Assembly: GCA_024685775.1 (NCBI GenBank) | Contig: JAIKVL010000025.1 | Span: 18,626 to 82,625, forward strand | Direction of reading: 5' to 3' | Length of the DNA: 64,000 bases | Origin: Clostridia bacterium | Lineage (GTDB): Bacteria > Bacillota > Clostridia > Christensenellales > CAG-1252 | In this document: positions 1-9,185 of the stretch, piece by piece | How the letters are laid out: every line of letters starts with the position of its first letter | Position numbering within the stretch: the stretch's first letter is position 1 | The notes under the pieces: generated by a model | The model's input: the letters and a program-made list of their open reading frames with translations, nothing else | What the model was told of the DNA's origin: nothing | The model's database searches: none | Position numbers and translations under genes: made by a program

Positions 1-1643
1 ACGTGGACGGGGTGGGCTTTTCCACCGCCGATATGCTCGCGCTTCAAATGGGGATCGAGAAGGACAGCACTTTCCGCATAAGCGCGGCGATCGTCCACGT
101 CCTCAAAACGTCGGCTTCCACCAAGGGGCATACCTATCTTCCGATCGGAATGCTCGTCCGCGAGACGATGAAACTTCTCGGTTTCGACGGAGAGAAGGAA
201 AGCGCGGTCTTGACCGTCCTCGACGAAATGCAACTGGACGGAACGGTCGTCTACCTGAACGATCTTCATATGAACGGCGTTATGCTGTCTTCCTATCACA
301 ACCTCGAAAAGAATATCGCGAAGACCCTTCTTCGCATTATGGAGTCGAGCAGCGACCTCGACCTCAATCTCGAACGGGAGATCGAGCAATTCGAAAAGCG
401 CGAGAACGTCAAGCTCCACCCCTCGCAAAAAGAGGCGGTGACGGCGGCGGTGAACAGCGGCTGCGTCGTCATTTCCGGCGGCCCCGGGACGGGCAAAACG
501 ACGATCATCAAATGCATTATCGAGATCCTGCGTCAAGAGGGCTATTCTTTCGCGTTGACCGCGCCGACGGGGCGGGCGGCGAAAAGGATGAGCGAGGCGA
601 CGGGATCGGAAGCGAAGACCATCCATCGCCTTCTCGACATTCATTCGAGCGATTATTATTCGGGGACGAAGATCGACGCGGACGTCATCATCGTGGACGA
701 GATCAGTATGGCGGACGAATATATTTTCAACGCCCTTCTTCGCGCCGTTCCGCAAGGAGGAAAGATCGTCCTCGTCGGCGATAAGGATCAGCTTCCGTCC
801 GTCGGGGCGGGCAACGTCCTATCGGATATCATCGCCTCGCAGAAGATCCCCGTAAAATACCTGACGCATATCTATCGCCAATCGGCGGACAGCAATATCG
901 CGATCTACGCGCATATGATCAACGGAGGCAACGTCCCCGAGTTCGATAACGGGAGCCGCGACTTTTTCTTCGATAACGTAAAAGAAGGCGAAAGCGTCGT
1001 AAAGGACGTGATCTCGCTTTGCACCGAGCGTTTGCCACGCTATTTCGGACTGGACGCGTCGGATGTGCAAGTCCTCGCGCCCCTGAAAAAAGGAGACGGC
1101 GGCGTCGAAGATCTGAACGCCGAGCTGCAAAAGGTTTTGAACGCGCCCTCGCAGGAGAAAAAGGAGATCGCGCACGGCGATCGCGTCTTCCGCGAAGGGG
1201 ATCGCGTGATCCACACCGTCAATAATTATCACCTCGGTTGGATCCTTCCCTCGGGCGGCGGCTACGAGGCGGGCGAAGGCGTCTTCAACGGCGATATCGG
1301 AAAGATCCTCGAAGTCGATAAAGCGGAAGCGCAGGTCAAAGTCCGTTTCGAGGACGGCAAGATCGCGACCTACACCTCGGGCGATATCGATCAGCTTTCT
1401 CTCGCCTACGCGATCAGCGTCCATAAAAGCCAAGGCTCGGAATTCCCGATCGCGGTCGTCGCGTTTAACCGCTATAACCCGATCGTGACGTCGCGCAATC
1501 TTCTTTACACGGCGATCACCCGCGCGCGCCGCGCCGTCGTCCTCGTCGGAAACAAAGGAGACGTCGTCCGAATGATCAAGAATAACTACACGGAAAAGAG
1601 GCATACCGCCTTGTCCCGCTTCCTGACGCAAAATGAAATTTGA
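1..1643 (+). CDS. recD2: RecD2-type ATP-dependent DNA helicase, 5' end cut by window
   Basis: Superfamily 1 5'-to-3' DNA helicase of the RecD2 (RecD-like, RecBC-independent) family, involved in DNA repair and replication-fork maintenance. The reading frame enters at base 3 without a start, so the N-terminal OB/HhH region is only partly present; the first visible residues (DGVGFSTAD) resemble the last helix-hairpin-helix segment. After a winged-helix-like stretch come Walker A (GGPGTGKTT, about residue 159 of the visible part), Walker B (VIIVDEISMAD), a motif III region (LVGDKDQLPSVGAGNVL), and near the C-terminus SVHKSQGSEFP and TAITRARR, the UvrD_C_2 signature. The visible 546 residues fit the C-terminal three quarters of a protein of about 740. 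The stop overlaps the start of comF by 11 bases, which suggests translational coupling. Family assignment is secure. Confidence 0.95.
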   Translation, partial: VDGVGFSTADMLALQMGIEKDSTFRISAAIVHVLKTSASTKGHTYLPIGMLVRETMKLLGFDGEKESAVLTVLDEMQLDGTVVYLNDLHMNGVMLSSYHNLEKNIAKTLLRIMESSSDLDLNLEREIEQFEKRENVKLHPSQKEAVTAAVNSGCVVISGGPGTGKTTIIKCIIEILRQEGYSFALTAPTGRAAKRMSEATGSEAKTIHRLLDIHSSDYYSGTKIDADVIIVDEISMADEYIFNALLRAVPQGGKIVLVGDKDQLPSVGAGNVLSDIIASQKIPVKYLTHIYRQSADSNIAIYAHMINGGNVPEFDNGSRDFFFDNVKEGESVVKDVISLCTERLPRYFGLDASDVQVLAPLKKGDGGVEDLNAELQKVLNAPSQEKKEIAHGDRVFREGDRVIHTVNNYHLGWILPSGGGYEAGEGVFNGDIGKILEVDKAEAQVKVRFEDGKIATYTSGDIDQLSLAYAISVHKSQGSEFPIAVVAFNRYNPIVTSRNLLYTAITRARRAVVLVGNKGDVVRMIKNNYTEKRHTALSRFLTQNEI

Positions 1644-2400
1644 CCCGAGAAAACTGCTTTCCGCGCTCTTCGTGTCGGAGTATAACTGCCTGTTCTGCGG
1701 AAGGGAACTCGCGGGCAAGACCCGTTACGCGGTTTGTTCGAATTGCTACCAAAAGCAAGAGGTTATCGAACGCGGTTGCTTGAAATGCGGAAAATTGCTC
1801 GTGACCGAAGCGGAGTATTGCTTGGATTGCCAAGAGAACGAAAAGGGATTCGACGTCGCCGTCGCGCCGTTTGCGTACTCCGCCGCGATCCCGAACCTCG
1901 TGATGGATCTGAAATTCAACAATAAGCGATATCTCGCGCCCTATATGGCGCGCTTTATGACGGATAAATTTCTCGATCGGGGTTTGACGGCGTCCGTGGT
2001 CGTCCCCGTTCCGCTCCATAAGAATCGGGAGAAAAAGCGCGGCTACAACCAAAGCGCGCTTCTCGCTTCGGAGATCGCGAAAGGGTTGAATATTCCTTAT
2101 CTTCCGTCTGTTGCGTCTCGGGTGAAAGACACGCTGACTTCCTCCACGCTCGAAGGCGGCAGAAAAGCCCGCGAAGAAAATATGAAGGACGCGTTCGTAA
2201 TAAACGATCCGTCCGCGGTGAAAAATAAGGTCGTCCTGATCGTGGACGACGTCCTGACGACGGGTTCGACTTCGGGCGAACTCGCCCGCGCGCTCAAAAA
2301 GGCGGGCGCGACCCGCGTCGTCGCGCTGACCTTCGCCACGACCAAGGAAAAACCGCCCGTCCAAAAAGAGGAAGCGCCGAGCATTATTGATCTAAAATAG
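1633..2400 (+). CDS. comF: ComF family phosphoribosyltransferase-like protein
   Basis: 255 residues. The N-terminus carries two CxxC pairs (CLFCG, CSNC) and two more (CLKCG, CLDC), a double zinc-ribbon as in ComF/amidophosphoribosyltransferase-like proteins. The C-terminal half has the PRPP-binding loop VVLIVDDVLTTGSTSGEL near residues 197-214. In naturally competent bacteria ComF assists uptake or processing of single-stranded DNA together with the ComFA helicase; in many Clostridia it is found without a competence system. The usual Q-x-x-L...ERR-x-N segment before the PRPP loop is altered here (SSTLEGGRKAREEN). The ATG at 1633 lies inside the last codons of recD2, so the two genes are probably co-translated. 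The C-terminal tail after residue 235 is charged and not conserved in character. Function beyond the family name is uncertain. Confidence 0.88.
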   Translation: MKFDPRKLLSALFVSEYNCLFCGRELAGKTRYAVCSNCYQKQEVIERGCLKCGKLLVTEAEYCLDCQENEKGFDVAVAPFAYSAAIPNLVMDLKFNNKRYLAPYMARFMTDKFLDRGLTASVVVPVPLHKNREKKRGYNQSALLASEIAKGLNIPYLPSVASRVKDTLTSSTLEGGRKAREENMKDAFVINDPSAVKNKVVLIVDDVLTTGSTSGELARALKKAGATRVVALTFATTKEKPPVQKEEAPSIIDLK

Positions 2401-2446
2401 TTTTACTTATGATCTTTGGTATAGTAAAATAAAATCGAGGTGTATT

Positions 2447-5080
2447 ATGAGTTTATTTCCAAGCGTAAACGACAGACAAGTCAAAAAGCTCCGCAAGATC
2501 GCGGATAAAATAGAACTTCTCGCCCCGCATTACGCGTCTCTTTCGGACGACGAATTGAAGGCGATGACCCCCGCGTTCAAAGAAAAACTCGCGCAGGGCG
2601 CCACGCTCGACGATATCCTTCCCGACGCGTTCGCCGTCGTCCGCGAAGCGGCGACCCGCGTCCTCGGGATGCGCCATTTCTACGTCCAGCTTCTCGGCGG
2701 TATCGCGCTCCATCAAGGCAGGATCGCGGAAATGTGTACCGGTGAAGGTAAGACCCTCGTCAGTACCTTGCCCGCCTATTTGAACGCGCTTACCGGAAAG
2801 GGGATGCATATCGTCACGGTGAACGATTACCTCGCCAAACGTGACGCGGAATGGATGGGCAAAGTCCACCGCTTCCTCGGGCTTACCGTCGGCGTCTCGA
2901 TCGAAGGAATGACCTCCGAAGAAAAGAAAAAAGCCTACGAATGCGATATCCTTTACGCGACGAATAACGCGCTCGGCTTCGATTACCTCCGCGACAATAT
3001 GGCGGTTTCGAAAGCGCAGACCGTGCAGCGCGGAATGAACTTCGCGATCATCGACGAGGTGGATAGCATCTTGATCGACGAAGCGAGGACCCCGCTTATC
3101 ATCTCGGGCAGAGGAAATAAAAGCAGCGAAATCTATATAACGGTCAATCGTTTCGTCAAGACCCTTCACGAGGAAGATTACGAGAAGGACGAAAAGGAGA
3201 ACAGCATTCGCCTGACCGAAGAGGGCGTCGCGAAAGCGGAGCGTTATTTCGCGATCGATAACCTCGGCGACATCGAAAACAACGATCTGAACCATCATAT
3301 CAACATCGCCTTGAAAGCGCAATTTATGATGAAGCGCGACAGCGATTATATCGTCAACGATCACGAAGTCATCATTATCGACGAATTCACGGGTCGATTG
3401 ATGATCGGTCGCCGTTACAGCGACGGCTTGCATCAGGCGATCGAAGCGAAGGAAGGCGTCCGCGTTAAGGACGAGAACAAGACCCTCGCGACGATTACTT
3501 TCCAAAACTATTTCCGTATGTACAAAAAGCTCTCGGGTATGACGGGTACCGCCAAGACCGAGGAAACCGAGTTCAAGCAGATCTACGGTTTGGACGTCGT
3601 CCAGATCCCGACGAATCTTCCCGTTCAGCGCAAGGATATGAACGATCTTTTGTATAAAACGAAAGCCGGCAAGATGCGCGCGATCGTCGCGGATATCCGC
3701 GATTGTTATGAGAGAAAGCAACCCGTCCTCGTCGGCACGATTACGGTCGAAAAGAGTGAAGAACTCTCCGCTCTTCTCAAAAAGGAGAAAATTCCCCATA
3801 ACGTTTTGAACGCGAAGAATCACGAGCGCGAAGCGGAGATCGTCGCGCAGGCGGGTCGCCTCGGACAGGTCACGATCGCGACGAATATGGCGGGCCGCGG
3901 AACGGATATCATGCTCGGCGGCAATCCTGAATATCTTGCGCGCGCCGCGCTCGAAAAGAACAATTATTCTCACGAAGCGATCGTCGAAGCGATGGGCTTT
4001 GCGAAAGAAGTCTCGGAAGAAGCGCTCCGCGCGAGAGAGGATTTCAAGCGTTTTTATAAAGAGTACAAAGAGCAGACCGACGCGGAAAAGAAAGAAGTAT
4101 TGGCGCAGGGCGGTCTCAGAGTCATCGGAACGGAGCGTCACGAAAGCCGCCGCATCGATAACCAGCTCCGCGGTCGTTCGGGAAGACAAGGCGACGTCGG
4201 TTCCTCGGTGTTCTACGTCTCGATGGAAGACGATCTCGCGAGAATCTTCGGCGGCGAAAGGATGTACTCCATCGCGAATACCTTTAATTTGGATGAAGAT
4301 ACGCCGATCGAGCTTAAAATCATCACCCGCGCGATCGAGCGCGCGCAACTCGCGGTCGAAAACCGCAATTACAGCGTCCGTAAGCACGTCCTTGCCTACG
4401 ACGACGTTATGAACCGTCAGCGCGAGATCATCTACGCCGAAAGGAATAAGGTTTTGACCGGCGAAGACGTCCACGAGGAGATCGTCAAGATGATCCCGTC
4501 CGTCGTCGCGGAATTCGTCGCGGGCGTCGTCGATTACTCCAAAGATTACGTCCTTTGGGATTACGACAGGATCAATAAAGAGATCAACGACAGGCTTCTC
4601 CCCGAAGGCTCCTACGTCGTCACGAAGGAACTCGCTTCGGGCTTGAATCTGCATAAGGTCATCAACGCGGTCGCGCTCGCCGCGGTCAACGCCTACGACG
4701 AGAAGGAAGCGTCCTACAAAGAGCAGGGCATCTCCTTCGGCGACTTCGAAAGAGCGATCATGCTGCGCGTCGTCGACTCCAAATGGATCGACCATATCGA
4801 CGCGATGGACGCGCTCCGCAAGGGCATCGGTCTCCGCGCAATCGGTCAACACGATCCCGTGATCAGCTACTCGAACGAAGGTTTCGAAATGTTTGACGAG
4901 ATGATCGCATCCATTCAGCGCGATATCGTCTTTATGGCGCTCAAAATGGAGATCCGCAAAGAGGAAGGTCCCAGACAGCCGAAACCTCTCGTCCCCGAGA
5001 AAAAGCCCCAAAAAGTCGGGCGTAACGATCCCTGCCCCTGCGGTAGCGGAAAGAAATACAAGAATTGCTGCGGCAGGTAA
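2447..5080 (+). CDS. secA: Protein translocase ATPase subunit SecA
   Basis: ATPase motor of the general secretion pathway, which pushes preproteins through SecYEG. 877 residues, normal length. Seen: the DEAD-like NBD1 with Walker A (TGEGKTL, about residue 102), the segment VTVNDYLAKRDAEWMG, Walker B region (IIDEVDSILIDEARTPLIISG), the preprotein cross-linking domain, NBD2 (TIATNMAGRGTDIMLGG; RQGDVGSS), the helical scaffold, and a C-terminal SEC-C zinc motif (DPCPCGSGKKYKNCC). In the segment before Walker A the usual MRTGEGKT reads MCTGEGKT, a Cys for Arg change. The start ATG at 2447 is preceded by a modest GAGGTG ribosome binding site. prfB follows after two bases. Confidence 0.98.
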   Translation: MSLFPSVNDRQVKKLRKIADKIELLAPHYASLSDDELKAMTPAFKEKLAQGATLDDILPDAFAVVREAATRVLGMRHFYVQLLGGIALHQGRIAEMCTGEGKTLVSTLPAYLNALTGKGMHIVTVNDYLAKRDAEWMGKVHRFLGLTVGVSIEGMTSEEKKKAYECDILYATNNALGFDYLRDNMAVSKAQTVQRGMNFAIIDEVDSILIDEARTPLIISGRGNKSSEIYITVNRFVKTLHEEDYEKDEKENSIRLTEEGVAKAERYFAIDNLGDIENNDLNHHINIALKAQFMMKRDSDYIVNDHEVIIIDEFTGRLMIGRRYSDGLHQAIEAKEGVRVKDENKTLATITFQNYFRMYKKLSGMTGTAKTEETEFKQIYGLDVVQIPTNLPVQRKDMNDLLYKTKAGKMRAIVADIRDCYERKQPVLVGTITVEKSEELSALLKKEKIPHNVLNAKNHEREAEIVAQAGRLGQVTIATNMAGRGTDIMLGGNPEYLARAALEKNNYSHEAIVEAMGFAKEVSEEALRAREDFKRFYKEYKEQTDAEKKEVLAQGGLRVIGTERHESRRIDNQLRGRSGRQGDVGSSVFYVSMEDDLARIFGGERMYSIANTFNLDEDTPIELKIITRAIERAQLAVENRNYSVRKHVLAYDDVMNRQREIIYAERNKVLTGEDVHEEIVKMIPSVVAEFVAGVVDYSKDYVLWDYDRINKEINDRLLPEGSYVVTKELASGLNLHKVINAVALAAVNAYDEKEASYKEQGISFGDFERAIMLRVVDSKWIDHIDAMDALRKGIGLRAIGQHDPVISYSNEGFEMFDEMIASIQRDIVFMALKMEIRKEEGPRQPKPLVPEKKPQKVGRNDPCPCGSGKKYKNCCGR

Positions 5081-5082
5081 TT

Positions 5083-6180
5083 ATGGTTGAATTCGACGAA
5101 AGTAAGCAAAGGGTCTCCGAACTCAATAAGACGATAGACGAAGTCGTGGACGCGCTCGGCGTTCCCGCTCTCGAAGCGCGCAAAAAAGAGCTCGAAGAGA
5201 TTCAAAACGAAGAAGGCTTTTGGAGCGATCAAGCCAAAAGCCAAAAGGTCAATAAAGAGTTGAAGCAGGTCACGGACAAACTCAAAAAAGTCGAGAAGCT
5301 CCGCGCCTCTTCCGACGATATTTCCGTTATGATCGAGCTTGGAGAAGAGGCGGAAGATCTTTCCGTCCTGCCCGAGATCGAAGAAGATCTCAAAAAACTT
5401 GCGGAGCAAGCGGAAGAGATCAAGATCGCCGCGCTTCTCAAAGGAAAACACGACGGGTGCGACGCGATTTTGACGCTCCACGCAGGTGCGGGCGGAACGG
5501 AAGCGCAGGATTGGTGCAGTATGCTCTTCCGTATGTACTCCCGTTACGCGGAAAAGCAAGGCTATTCGATGAAGGTTTTGGATTCCCTCCCGGGTGACGA
5601 AGCGGGGATCAAATCGGTCAGTTTCGAGATCGACGGCGACAACGCTTACGGGTATCTGAAAGCGGAAAAGGGCGTCCATCGCCTCGTCCGTATTTCTCCG
5701 TTTGACGCGAACAGCCGTCGCCATACCTCGTTCGCTTCCCTCGAAGTTATGCCCGTGATCCAAGACGACGGCGAGATCCAGATCCGCCCCGAAGACTTGA
5801 AGGTGGATACCTATCGCAGCGGCGGCGCGGGCGGTCAGCACGTTAATAAGACCGAAAGCGCGATCCGCATCACGCATATTCCGACGGGCATCATCGTCGC
5901 CTGTCAGAACGAGCGCAGCCAGATCCAAAACCGCGAAGTCGCGATGCAGATGCTTCGAAGCAAACTCGTCGAGCTCAAAGAGCGCGAGCAAATGGAGTAC
6001 GAGCAATCCCTCAAAGGCGAACTCAAAAAGATCGAATGGGGCAGTCAGATCCGCTCCTACGTCTTCTGCCCGTATACCCTCGTTAAAGACCATCGCACGG
6101 GCTACGAGAATGCGAACGTGCAAGCCGTTATGGACGGCGATTTGCAAGATTTCATCGTCGAATATTTGAAAAAGGCGTAA
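5083..6180 (+). CDS. prfB: Peptide chain release factor 2 (no frameshift site)
   Basis: Class I release factor that recognises UGA and UAA and triggers peptide release. 365 residues from the ATG at 5083, the same length as Escherichia coli RF2. The stop-codon tripeptide SPF is at about residues 205-207 and the catalytic GGQ at about 251-253 (GAGGQHVNKTES). A TTG six codons upstream at 5065 lies inside the SecA zinc motif and is rejected as start. Unlike most bacterial prfB genes, the frame runs uninterrupted through codons 20-30, with no in-frame TGA and no upstream Shine-Dalgarno-like slippery site, so autoregulatory +1 frameshifting has been lost. Gene order secA-prfB is common in Firmicutes. 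tsaD starts one base after the stop. Confidence 0.97.
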   Translation: MVEFDESKQRVSELNKTIDEVVDALGVPALEARKKELEEIQNEEGFWSDQAKSQKVNKELKQVTDKLKKVEKLRASSDDISVMIELGEEAEDLSVLPEIEEDLKKLAEQAEEIKIAALLKGKHDGCDAILTLHAGAGGTEAQDWCSMLFRMYSRYAEKQGYSMKVLDSLPGDEAGIKSVSFEIDGDNAYGYLKAEKGVHRLVRISPFDANSRRHTSFASLEVMPVIQDDGEIQIRPEDLKVDTYRSGGAGGQHVNKTESAIRITHIPTGIIVACQNERSQIQNREVAMQMLRSKLVELKEREQMEYEQSLKGELKKIEWGSQIRSYVFCPYTLVKDHRTGYENANVQAVMDGDLQDFIVEYLKKA

Positions 6181-6181
6181 T

Positions 6182-7213
6182 ATGGAAAATCCTCTTTCCG
6201 AGAAAAAAGATCTGACGATCGTCGCGGTCGAAAGCTCCTGCGACGAAACGGCGTGCGCCGTCTTAAAGGACGGCGTTATTCTTTCTTCCGTCATCTCTTC
6301 TCAGATCGAGATCCATAAAAAGTTCGGCGGCGTCGTCCCCGAGATCGCGAGCCGAAATCACGTCCTCGATATCGAGAGCGTCGTCTCCGCCGCGCTCGAC
6401 AAAGCGGGGATTCGCGCGGAGGACGCGGACGCGTTCGCCGTGACCTACGGGGCGGGGCTTCTCGGCGCGCTCCTCGTCGGCGTCAGCTATATGAAAGGGC
6501 TTGCCTGCGCCCTCGATAAACCCCTCGTCAAAGTCAATCACATCCGCGGTCATATCGCCGCGAATTATCTCGCCGATCCGTCCTTGAAGCCTCCGTATAT
6601 CGGGCTTATCGTTTCGGGCGGGCACACGGCGGTCGTCCGCGTTACGGATTATCTTTCCTTCGAGTATCTCGGCGGAACGATGGACGACGCGGTCGGCGAA
6701 GCCTTCGACAAAGTCGCGCGCGTCTTGTCGCTCCCGTATCCCGGCGGACCCGAGATCGAGAGGGCGGCGAAAGGCGGCGAAGCGACCGTCTATATCCCCG
6801 AGCCGAAAACGGGCGAATTCGATTTTTCGTTCAGCGGGATCAAGACGTCCGTCATCAATTACGTCCATAACGCGACCGCAAGGGGCGAGGAGATCAAAAA
6901 GGCGGACGTCGCCTATTCCTTCCAAACGGCGGTCTCATCGATGCTCGTCAAAGCGGCGGTCAAAGCCGCGAAGAAATTCGGCTTGAAGGATATCGCGATC
7001 GCGGGCGGCGTAGGCGCGAACGGCGCGCTTCGGGCGACTTTGACGGAAGAATGCGAAAAGCGCGGCTTGAAAGCGCATTTCCCGACCAAGGAGACTTGCA
7101 CGGATAACGCGGCGATGATCGCGATGGAAGCCTATCTCCAAATCCGCTACGGGGACGGGTCGTGCTTTGCGGACGACGCGCTGGACGCAAAGGCTTCTTT
7201 GCCGCTCGTTTGA
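6182..7213 (+). CDS. tsaD: tRNA N6-adenosine threonylcarbamoyltransferase TsaD
   Basis: Transfers the threonylcarbamoyl group from TC-AMP to A37 of ANN-decoding tRNAs (t6A), acting with TsaB and TsaE, which are not in this window. 343 residues, normal for the Kae1/TsaD family. Seen: the ASKHA-fold start VAVESSCDETACAVL near residue 11, the metal-binding HIRGH (canonical HxxGH) near residue 120, LIVSGGHTAVV, the segment DDAVGEAFDKVAR, and the C-terminal IAGGVGANGALR plus TCTDNAAMIA. Expressed with secA-prfB; a strong hairpin terminator begins about 50 bases after the stop. Confidence 0.97.
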   Translation: MENPLSEKKDLTIVAVESSCDETACAVLKDGVILSSVISSQIEIHKKFGGVVPEIASRNHVLDIESVVSAALDKAGIRAEDADAFAVTYGAGLLGALLVGVSYMKGLACALDKPLVKVNHIRGHIAANYLADPSLKPPYIGLIVSGGHTAVVRVTDYLSFEYLGGTMDDAVGEAFDKVARVLSLPYPGGPEIERAAKGGEATVYIPEPKTGEFDFSFSGIKTSVINYVHNATARGEEIKKADVAYSFQTAVSSMLVKAAVKAAKKFGLKDIAIAGGVGANGALRATLTEECEKRGLKAHFPTKETCTDNAAMIAMEAYLQIRYGDGSCFADDALDAKASLPLV

Positions 7214-7222
7214 GCGCGAAGA

Positions 7223-7347
7223 AACGGCTTTGCATATCGCGCAACTGCTTTGTTTCTGACTTCAAAAGCGCACGGTTACGTACAAGGAGTACGCGCCCGT
7301 GTGCTTTTTCGTCGAGCCTCGCATTTGCATCGATCTCCAAAGCCGTT
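7223..7347 (+). other. Structured intergenic segment, outer inverted repeat
   Basis: In the 279-base gap between tsaD and the alcohol dehydrogenase, the ten-base arms AACGGCTTTG (7223-7232) and CAAAGCCGTT (7338-7347) are exactly complementary and enclose the terminator hairpin at 7264-7309. The arrangement could be a terminator remnant, a small structured RNA or an ordinary palindrome. No known riboswitch or ncRNA class was recognised in it. The remaining gap holds only the adh promoter and ribosome binding site. Confidence 0.35.
7264..7309 (+). terminator. Rho-independent terminator after tsaD
   Basis: The arms AAAAGCGCACGG and CCGTGTGCTTTT pair over twelve positions (one G-U). The loop contains a second small stem, CGTAC/GTACG. 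A run of five T follows. This would end the recD2-comF-secA-prfB-tsaD transcript. Confidence 0.75.
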
Positions 7348-7430
7348 AAAGGAATTCTTTATGTGCCTGCTATTTTCAATGCTTTTCCGTCTTTGTTTCA
7401 GTCGATTCGATTGAATCGCTTCGGGTGTTA

Positions 7431-7459
7431 TTGACAAAGCGCGCGCGGTGATGTATAAT
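7431..7459 (+). promoter_or_regulatory. Consensus sigma-A promoter for alcohol dehydrogenase
   Basis: TTGACA at 7431-7436 and TATAAT at 7454-7459 with a 17-base spacer: a perfect consensus promoter. The ribosome binding site TAAGGAGA lies ten bases before the ATG at 7493, so strong expression is expected. Confidence 0.9.
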
Positions 7460-7492
7460 ACTTACTAACATATTTTAAGGAGATTTTTCGGT

Positions 7493-8704
7493 ATGGGTAT
7501 CAACAAATGCAAACTGTATTGCAGAGTGTTTCAAAAGTTTATGTACGTCGGCTTGTCTTTAATGCCGTGGCGCGAACCCGAACTCATCACGGGGGCGGGG
7601 TGCCTGAAAGACGTAGCCGCGAAGCTTCAAGAGCTCGGTTTGAAACATCCTTTGATCGTAACGGACGGATTCCTTCACAGCATTCGCATCTACGCGCCTT
7701 TGACGGACGAGATGGATAAGCTCGGAATGCCGTACTCGATTTACGGGGAAGCCGTTCCCAACCCGACCGTGCATAACGTCGCCGCGGCGTACAAAATGTT
7801 CGTGGACGACGGCTGCGACTGCTTGATCGCCGTCGGCGGCGGTTCCTCGATGGACTGCGCCAAGGGCTGCGGCGCGCAAGCCGCTTGCCCGAACAGGACG
7901 CTTGCGGATATGAAAGGTCTTTTGAGAGTCGGAAAGAACATCCCGACGCTGTTCGCCGTCCCGACGACGGCGGGCACGGGCAGCGAAGTAACGGTCACCG
8001 CCGTTATCTCCAACCCCGAGATGCGCGATAAGTACACGATGAACGATCTGCACTTGATCCCGCATTACGCCGTCCTCGATCCGACCTTGACCTATAACCT
8101 CCCGCCGCACGTCACTTCGACGACCGGTCTCGACACTTTGACCCACGCGGTTGAAGCCTATATCGGCAGCGCAAACACCAAGCGCACCAAGGAGAACGCG
8201 AGGATCGCGGTCAAACTCGTCTTTGAAAATCTCTACACGGCGTACGCCGAGCCGCATAACGAACTTGCGCGTTTGAATATGCAAAACGCGTCTTACCGCG
8301 CGGGTCTCGCGTTTACGCGCGCTTACGTCGGAACCGTCCACTCCCTCGCGCATGCGATCGGCGGTTATTACGGCGTTCCGCACGGACTTGCGAACGCGGT
8401 CTTGCTCCCCGTCGTCCTCCGCGCGTACGGTTCTTCCGCGCATAAGAAACTTGCGGAGCTTGCGGATCTCGTCGGCATAACGGGCGCGACCGCTGCGGAA
8501 AAAGCGAATAAGTTCATCAAGGCGATCGAAGAACTCAACAAAAAGATGGCGATCCCCACCAAGATCGAAGGCAAATGGGAGATCAAAGAAGAGGATCTGC
8601 CCGCGCTCGCGAAACACGCGTTCGACGAGACGAACCCCCTCTATCCCGTTCCGAAGATCTTCTCGGAAAAAGAACTCATCGACATTTATAATCAGATCCG
8701 CTGA
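7493..8704 (+). CDS. Iron-containing alcohol dehydrogenase
   Basis: 403-residue member of the group III (iron-activated) NAD(P)-dependent alcohol dehydrogenase family. Seen: the nucleotide-binding GGGSSMDCAK near residue 120, PTTAGTGSEVT near residue 163, the metal-binding segments TTGLDTLTHAVEAYIG and HSLAHAIGGYYGVPHG (Asp and three His ligands), and a helical C-terminal domain. The N-terminus is about 20 residues longer than usual (MGINKCKLYCRVFQKF...), but the ATG at 7493 has the only good ribosome binding site. The substrate cannot be told from sequence; relatives act on ethanol, butanol, 1,3-propanediol or lactaldehyde. A perfect consensus promoter suggests high constitutive expression, consistent with a fermentative NADH sink. 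The next gene starts two bases after the stop. Confidence 0.93.
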   Translation: MGINKCKLYCRVFQKFMYVGLSLMPWREPELITGAGCLKDVAAKLQELGLKHPLIVTDGFLHSIRIYAPLTDEMDKLGMPYSIYGEAVPNPTVHNVAAAYKMFVDDGCDCLIAVGGGSSMDCAKGCGAQAACPNRTLADMKGLLRVGKNIPTLFAVPTTAGTGSEVTVTAVISNPEMRDKYTMNDLHLIPHYAVLDPTLTYNLPPHVTSTTGLDTLTHAVEAYIGSANTKRTKENARIAVKLVFENLYTAYAEPHNELARLNMQNASYRAGLAFTRAYVGTVHSLAHAIGGYYGVPHGLANAVLLPVVLRAYGSSAHKKLAELADLVGITGATAAEKANKFIKAIEELNKKMAIPTKIEGKWEIKEEDLPALAKHAFDETNPLYPVPKIFSEKELIDIYNQIR

Positions 8705-8705
8705 A

Positions 8706-9161
8706 ATGTCGCATAGGGAAATCGCACAAGCAAACTTCAAAAAGGGCTATAACTGCGCGCAATCCGTGGTTATGGCCTTTTGCGATTATACGGGCTTAAC
8801 GGAAAAAGAAAGCGCGCGGCTCGCTTCTTCCTTCGGGGGAGGGCTCGGGCGAATGCGCGAGGTCTGCGGCGCGGTCAGCGGAATGGCGATCGTGGCGGGG
8901 ATTTTATACGGCTATGACGATCCGTCGGTTCTCGGCGCGTCGGCGAAGCATTACGCGCTCGTGCAGGAACTTGCGGGCGCATTTCGAGAGAAAAACGGTT
9001 CGATCGTTTGCAGGGAACTTCTCGGCGATCGCTCCGCCGTCCGATCCGTTCCCGAACCTCGAACCGAGGAATACTATAAAAAGCGTCCTTGCGTCGATCT
9101 CGTCGGGCTTGCGGCGGATATTTTGGACGAATACGTTCGGAAAAACCCGTCGCGCGGATAA
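8706..9161 (+). CDS. C_GCAxxG_C_C family putative redox protein
   Basis: 151 residues matching the C_GCAxxG_C_C family (DUF1440-type annotation in older sets): a Cys in NCAQSV near residue 18, the family signature CGAVSGM near residue 58, a later Cys in IVCRELLG and another in RPCVDLV. These spaced cysteines and the glycine-rich FGGGLGRM segment suggest a metal- or disulfide-based redox role, but no reaction has been assigned. It follows the alcohol dehydrogenase by one base after its stop, so the two are probably co-transcribed and may share a redox function. A perfect bidirectional terminator follows. Confidence 0.85.
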   Translation: MSHREIAQANFKKGYNCAQSVVMAFCDYTGLTEKESARLASSFGGGLGRMREVCGAVSGMAIVAGILYGYDDPSVLGASAKHYALVQELAGAFREKNGSIVCRELLGDRSAVRSVPEPRTEEYYKKRPCVDLVGLAADILDEYVRKNPSRG

Positions 9162-9185
9162 AGCGGCTGGCTGTCCGAAAAGAAG

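Noticed and set aside
2453..5011. 852-codon open frame on the minus strand through secA
   Set aside because: Antisense shadow of a certain gene; skewed Arg/Asp-rich composition caused by the codon bias of secA, no ribosome binding site, no family resemblance.
5065..5082. TTG start for prfB inside secA
   Set aside because: It would add six residues from the SecA zinc motif; ATG 5083 aligns with RF2 proteins.
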